This document shows positions 6,478-7,080 of a DNA stretch of 7,080 bases, piece by piece. A program made the position numbers and the translations under genes. Source of the DNA: Oscillospiraceae bacterium (GTDB lineage Bacteria > Bacillota > Clostridia > Oscillospirales > Oscillospiraceae); the NCBI GenBank assembly GCA_020025395.1, contig JAHHSE010000077.1, positions 1 to 7,080 of the forward strand, given 5' to 3'. Below the pieces are notes generated by a model, which was given only the letters and a program-made list of their open reading frames with translations, did not search any database and was not told the origin of the DNA. Within the stretch, counting starts at the first letter, position 1; each line of letters starts with the position of its first letter.

Positions 6478-7080
6478 TTACTCTCGGACAATGTCCACAT
6501 ACTTGGTACGGAATGTCAGCGGGCAGAAGGGCCGCCCACCGTCTTTGTAAAACTTCCCGAAATACTCCAGGCACTGAAGCCGCAGATCGTGTACATAACA
6601 GCCCAGAAGATTCAGGGCGAAGTTCAGCAGATTGCCTGCAAAGGAGATAATCAGGAAGACAATGATGTTGCCGGGGATGGCACCCAGGGTATTGAAGACC
6701 TGGGCGATGACGCTGCCCGCCAGCATCAGGGCCATAAGGCGGGAATAGGAGAGGATATCTCCAAAATAGCCCGTCACATGGTTGTACAGGGAGCCGAAGA
6801 GTCCGGTGAAGGCACCCATGATCCTGCCCGCCGCGGTCTCGGCATTTCTGGCCCCCCAGACGGCGCTTCCCACCACCATGATCCCGCCCAAAATCAGGAC
6901 CAGAGGGGTGATGCCGCCAATGGCAAGGCCCAGTCCGGCGAAGACCACCCACCAGGTGACCTCCTCCCAAACGCCATCCATGACCTGTCCCCGCTTTACC
7001 TTTTCCACAAAGCTGATGACCATGCCGGTGACAATCTGGATAAAGCCAAGGCACATGGCTCCCACCAGGATCATCAAAGT
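6478..7080 (-). CDS. ntpI: V-type ATPase subunit I (membrane stator, a-subunit type), C-terminal part only
   Basis: I is the membrane stator (the counterpart of eukaryotic subunit a). It supplies the two half-channels through which the ion enters and leaves the K ring. Only the last 200 or so codons are in the window; the family is around 650 residues, so roughly two thirds lies beyond the right edge. Several hydrophobic helices are visible. The motif GYFGDILSYSRLMAL is the conserved channel helix, with its arginine codon at 6741-6739. YVHDLRLQCLEYFGKFY near the end is the family's terminal signature, with an arginine codon at 6582-6580. These two arginines correspond to the pair known to be essential in E. 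hirae NtpI and yeast Vph1p. The stop is TAA 6480-6478, 18 bp before K. I see no frameshift or internal stop in the visible part. Confidence 0.96.
   Translation of the reverse strand, partial: TLMILVGAMCLGFIQIVTGMVISFVEKVKRGQVMDGVWEEVTWWVVFAGLGLAIGGITPLVLILGGIMVVGSAVWGARNAETAAGRIMGAFTGLFGSLYNHVTGYFGDILSYSRLMALMLAGSVIAQVFNTLGAIPGNIIVFLIISFAGNLLNFALNLLGCYVHDLRLQCLEYFGKFYKDGGRPFCPLTFRTKYVDIVRE

Noticed and set aside
6446..7054. A 202-codon minus-strand frame overlapping I in another frame.
   Set aside because: It is a Gly/His/Arg/Pro-rich shadow of I; the overlapping frame has clear membrane helices and the conserved subunit I signatures.

Overview
The window is one stretch of a V/A-type (vacuolar/archaeal-type) rotary ATPase operon. 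All genes lie on the minus strand, so transcription runs from the high-coordinate edge to the low one. In that direction the genes are: subunit I (3' part only, cut by the right edge), K (membrane rotor ring), E (peripheral stalk), C (socket between rotor and ring), F (central stalk), A (catalytic), B (regulatory nucleotide-binding) and D (central shaft, running off the left edge). This is the core order of the Enterococcus hirae ntp cluster (I-K-E-C-G-A-B-D, where NtpG is the F subunit). The small peripheral-stalk partner of E is not in the window and would be expected upstream of I, beyond the right edge.

The organism is most likely a bacterium of the Firmicutes/Clostridia. The DNA is GC-rich (high fifties percent by eye). 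The genes are tightly packed, with strong AGGAGG-type ribosome binding sites and some TTG starts. The proteins closely match the clostridial/enterococcal V-ATPase families. A gut Oscillospiraceae-type lineage is a plausible guess from base composition, not something the window proves.

Layout on the minus strand: 7080-6478 I; 18-bp gap; 6459-5965 K; 30-bp gap; 5934-5248 E; 13-bp gap; 5234-4239 C (TTG start); 8-bp overlap; 4246-3932 F; 115-bp gap; 3816-2041 A (TTG start); 4-bp ATGA overlap; 2044-662 B; 3-bp gap; 658 to the left edge D. Apart from the 115 bp before A, no intergenic stretch exceeds 30 bp. No tRNA, rRNA, mobile element, CRISPR array or terminator was seen.

Together the genes encode the A3B3 head (A, B), the rotor axle (D, F), the socket (C), the ion-carrying ring (K), the stator (I) and a peripheral stalk (E). 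The K subunit carries every side-chain ligand known from the sodium-binding site of E. hirae NtpK, so the coupling ion is predicted to be Na+. The operon is otherwise conventional and I found no undescribed system. The points most worth a second look are the Na+ signature, the AT-rich structured leader before A with two competing in-frame TTG starts, and a hairpin that pairs the ribosome binding region of C with its TTG start.
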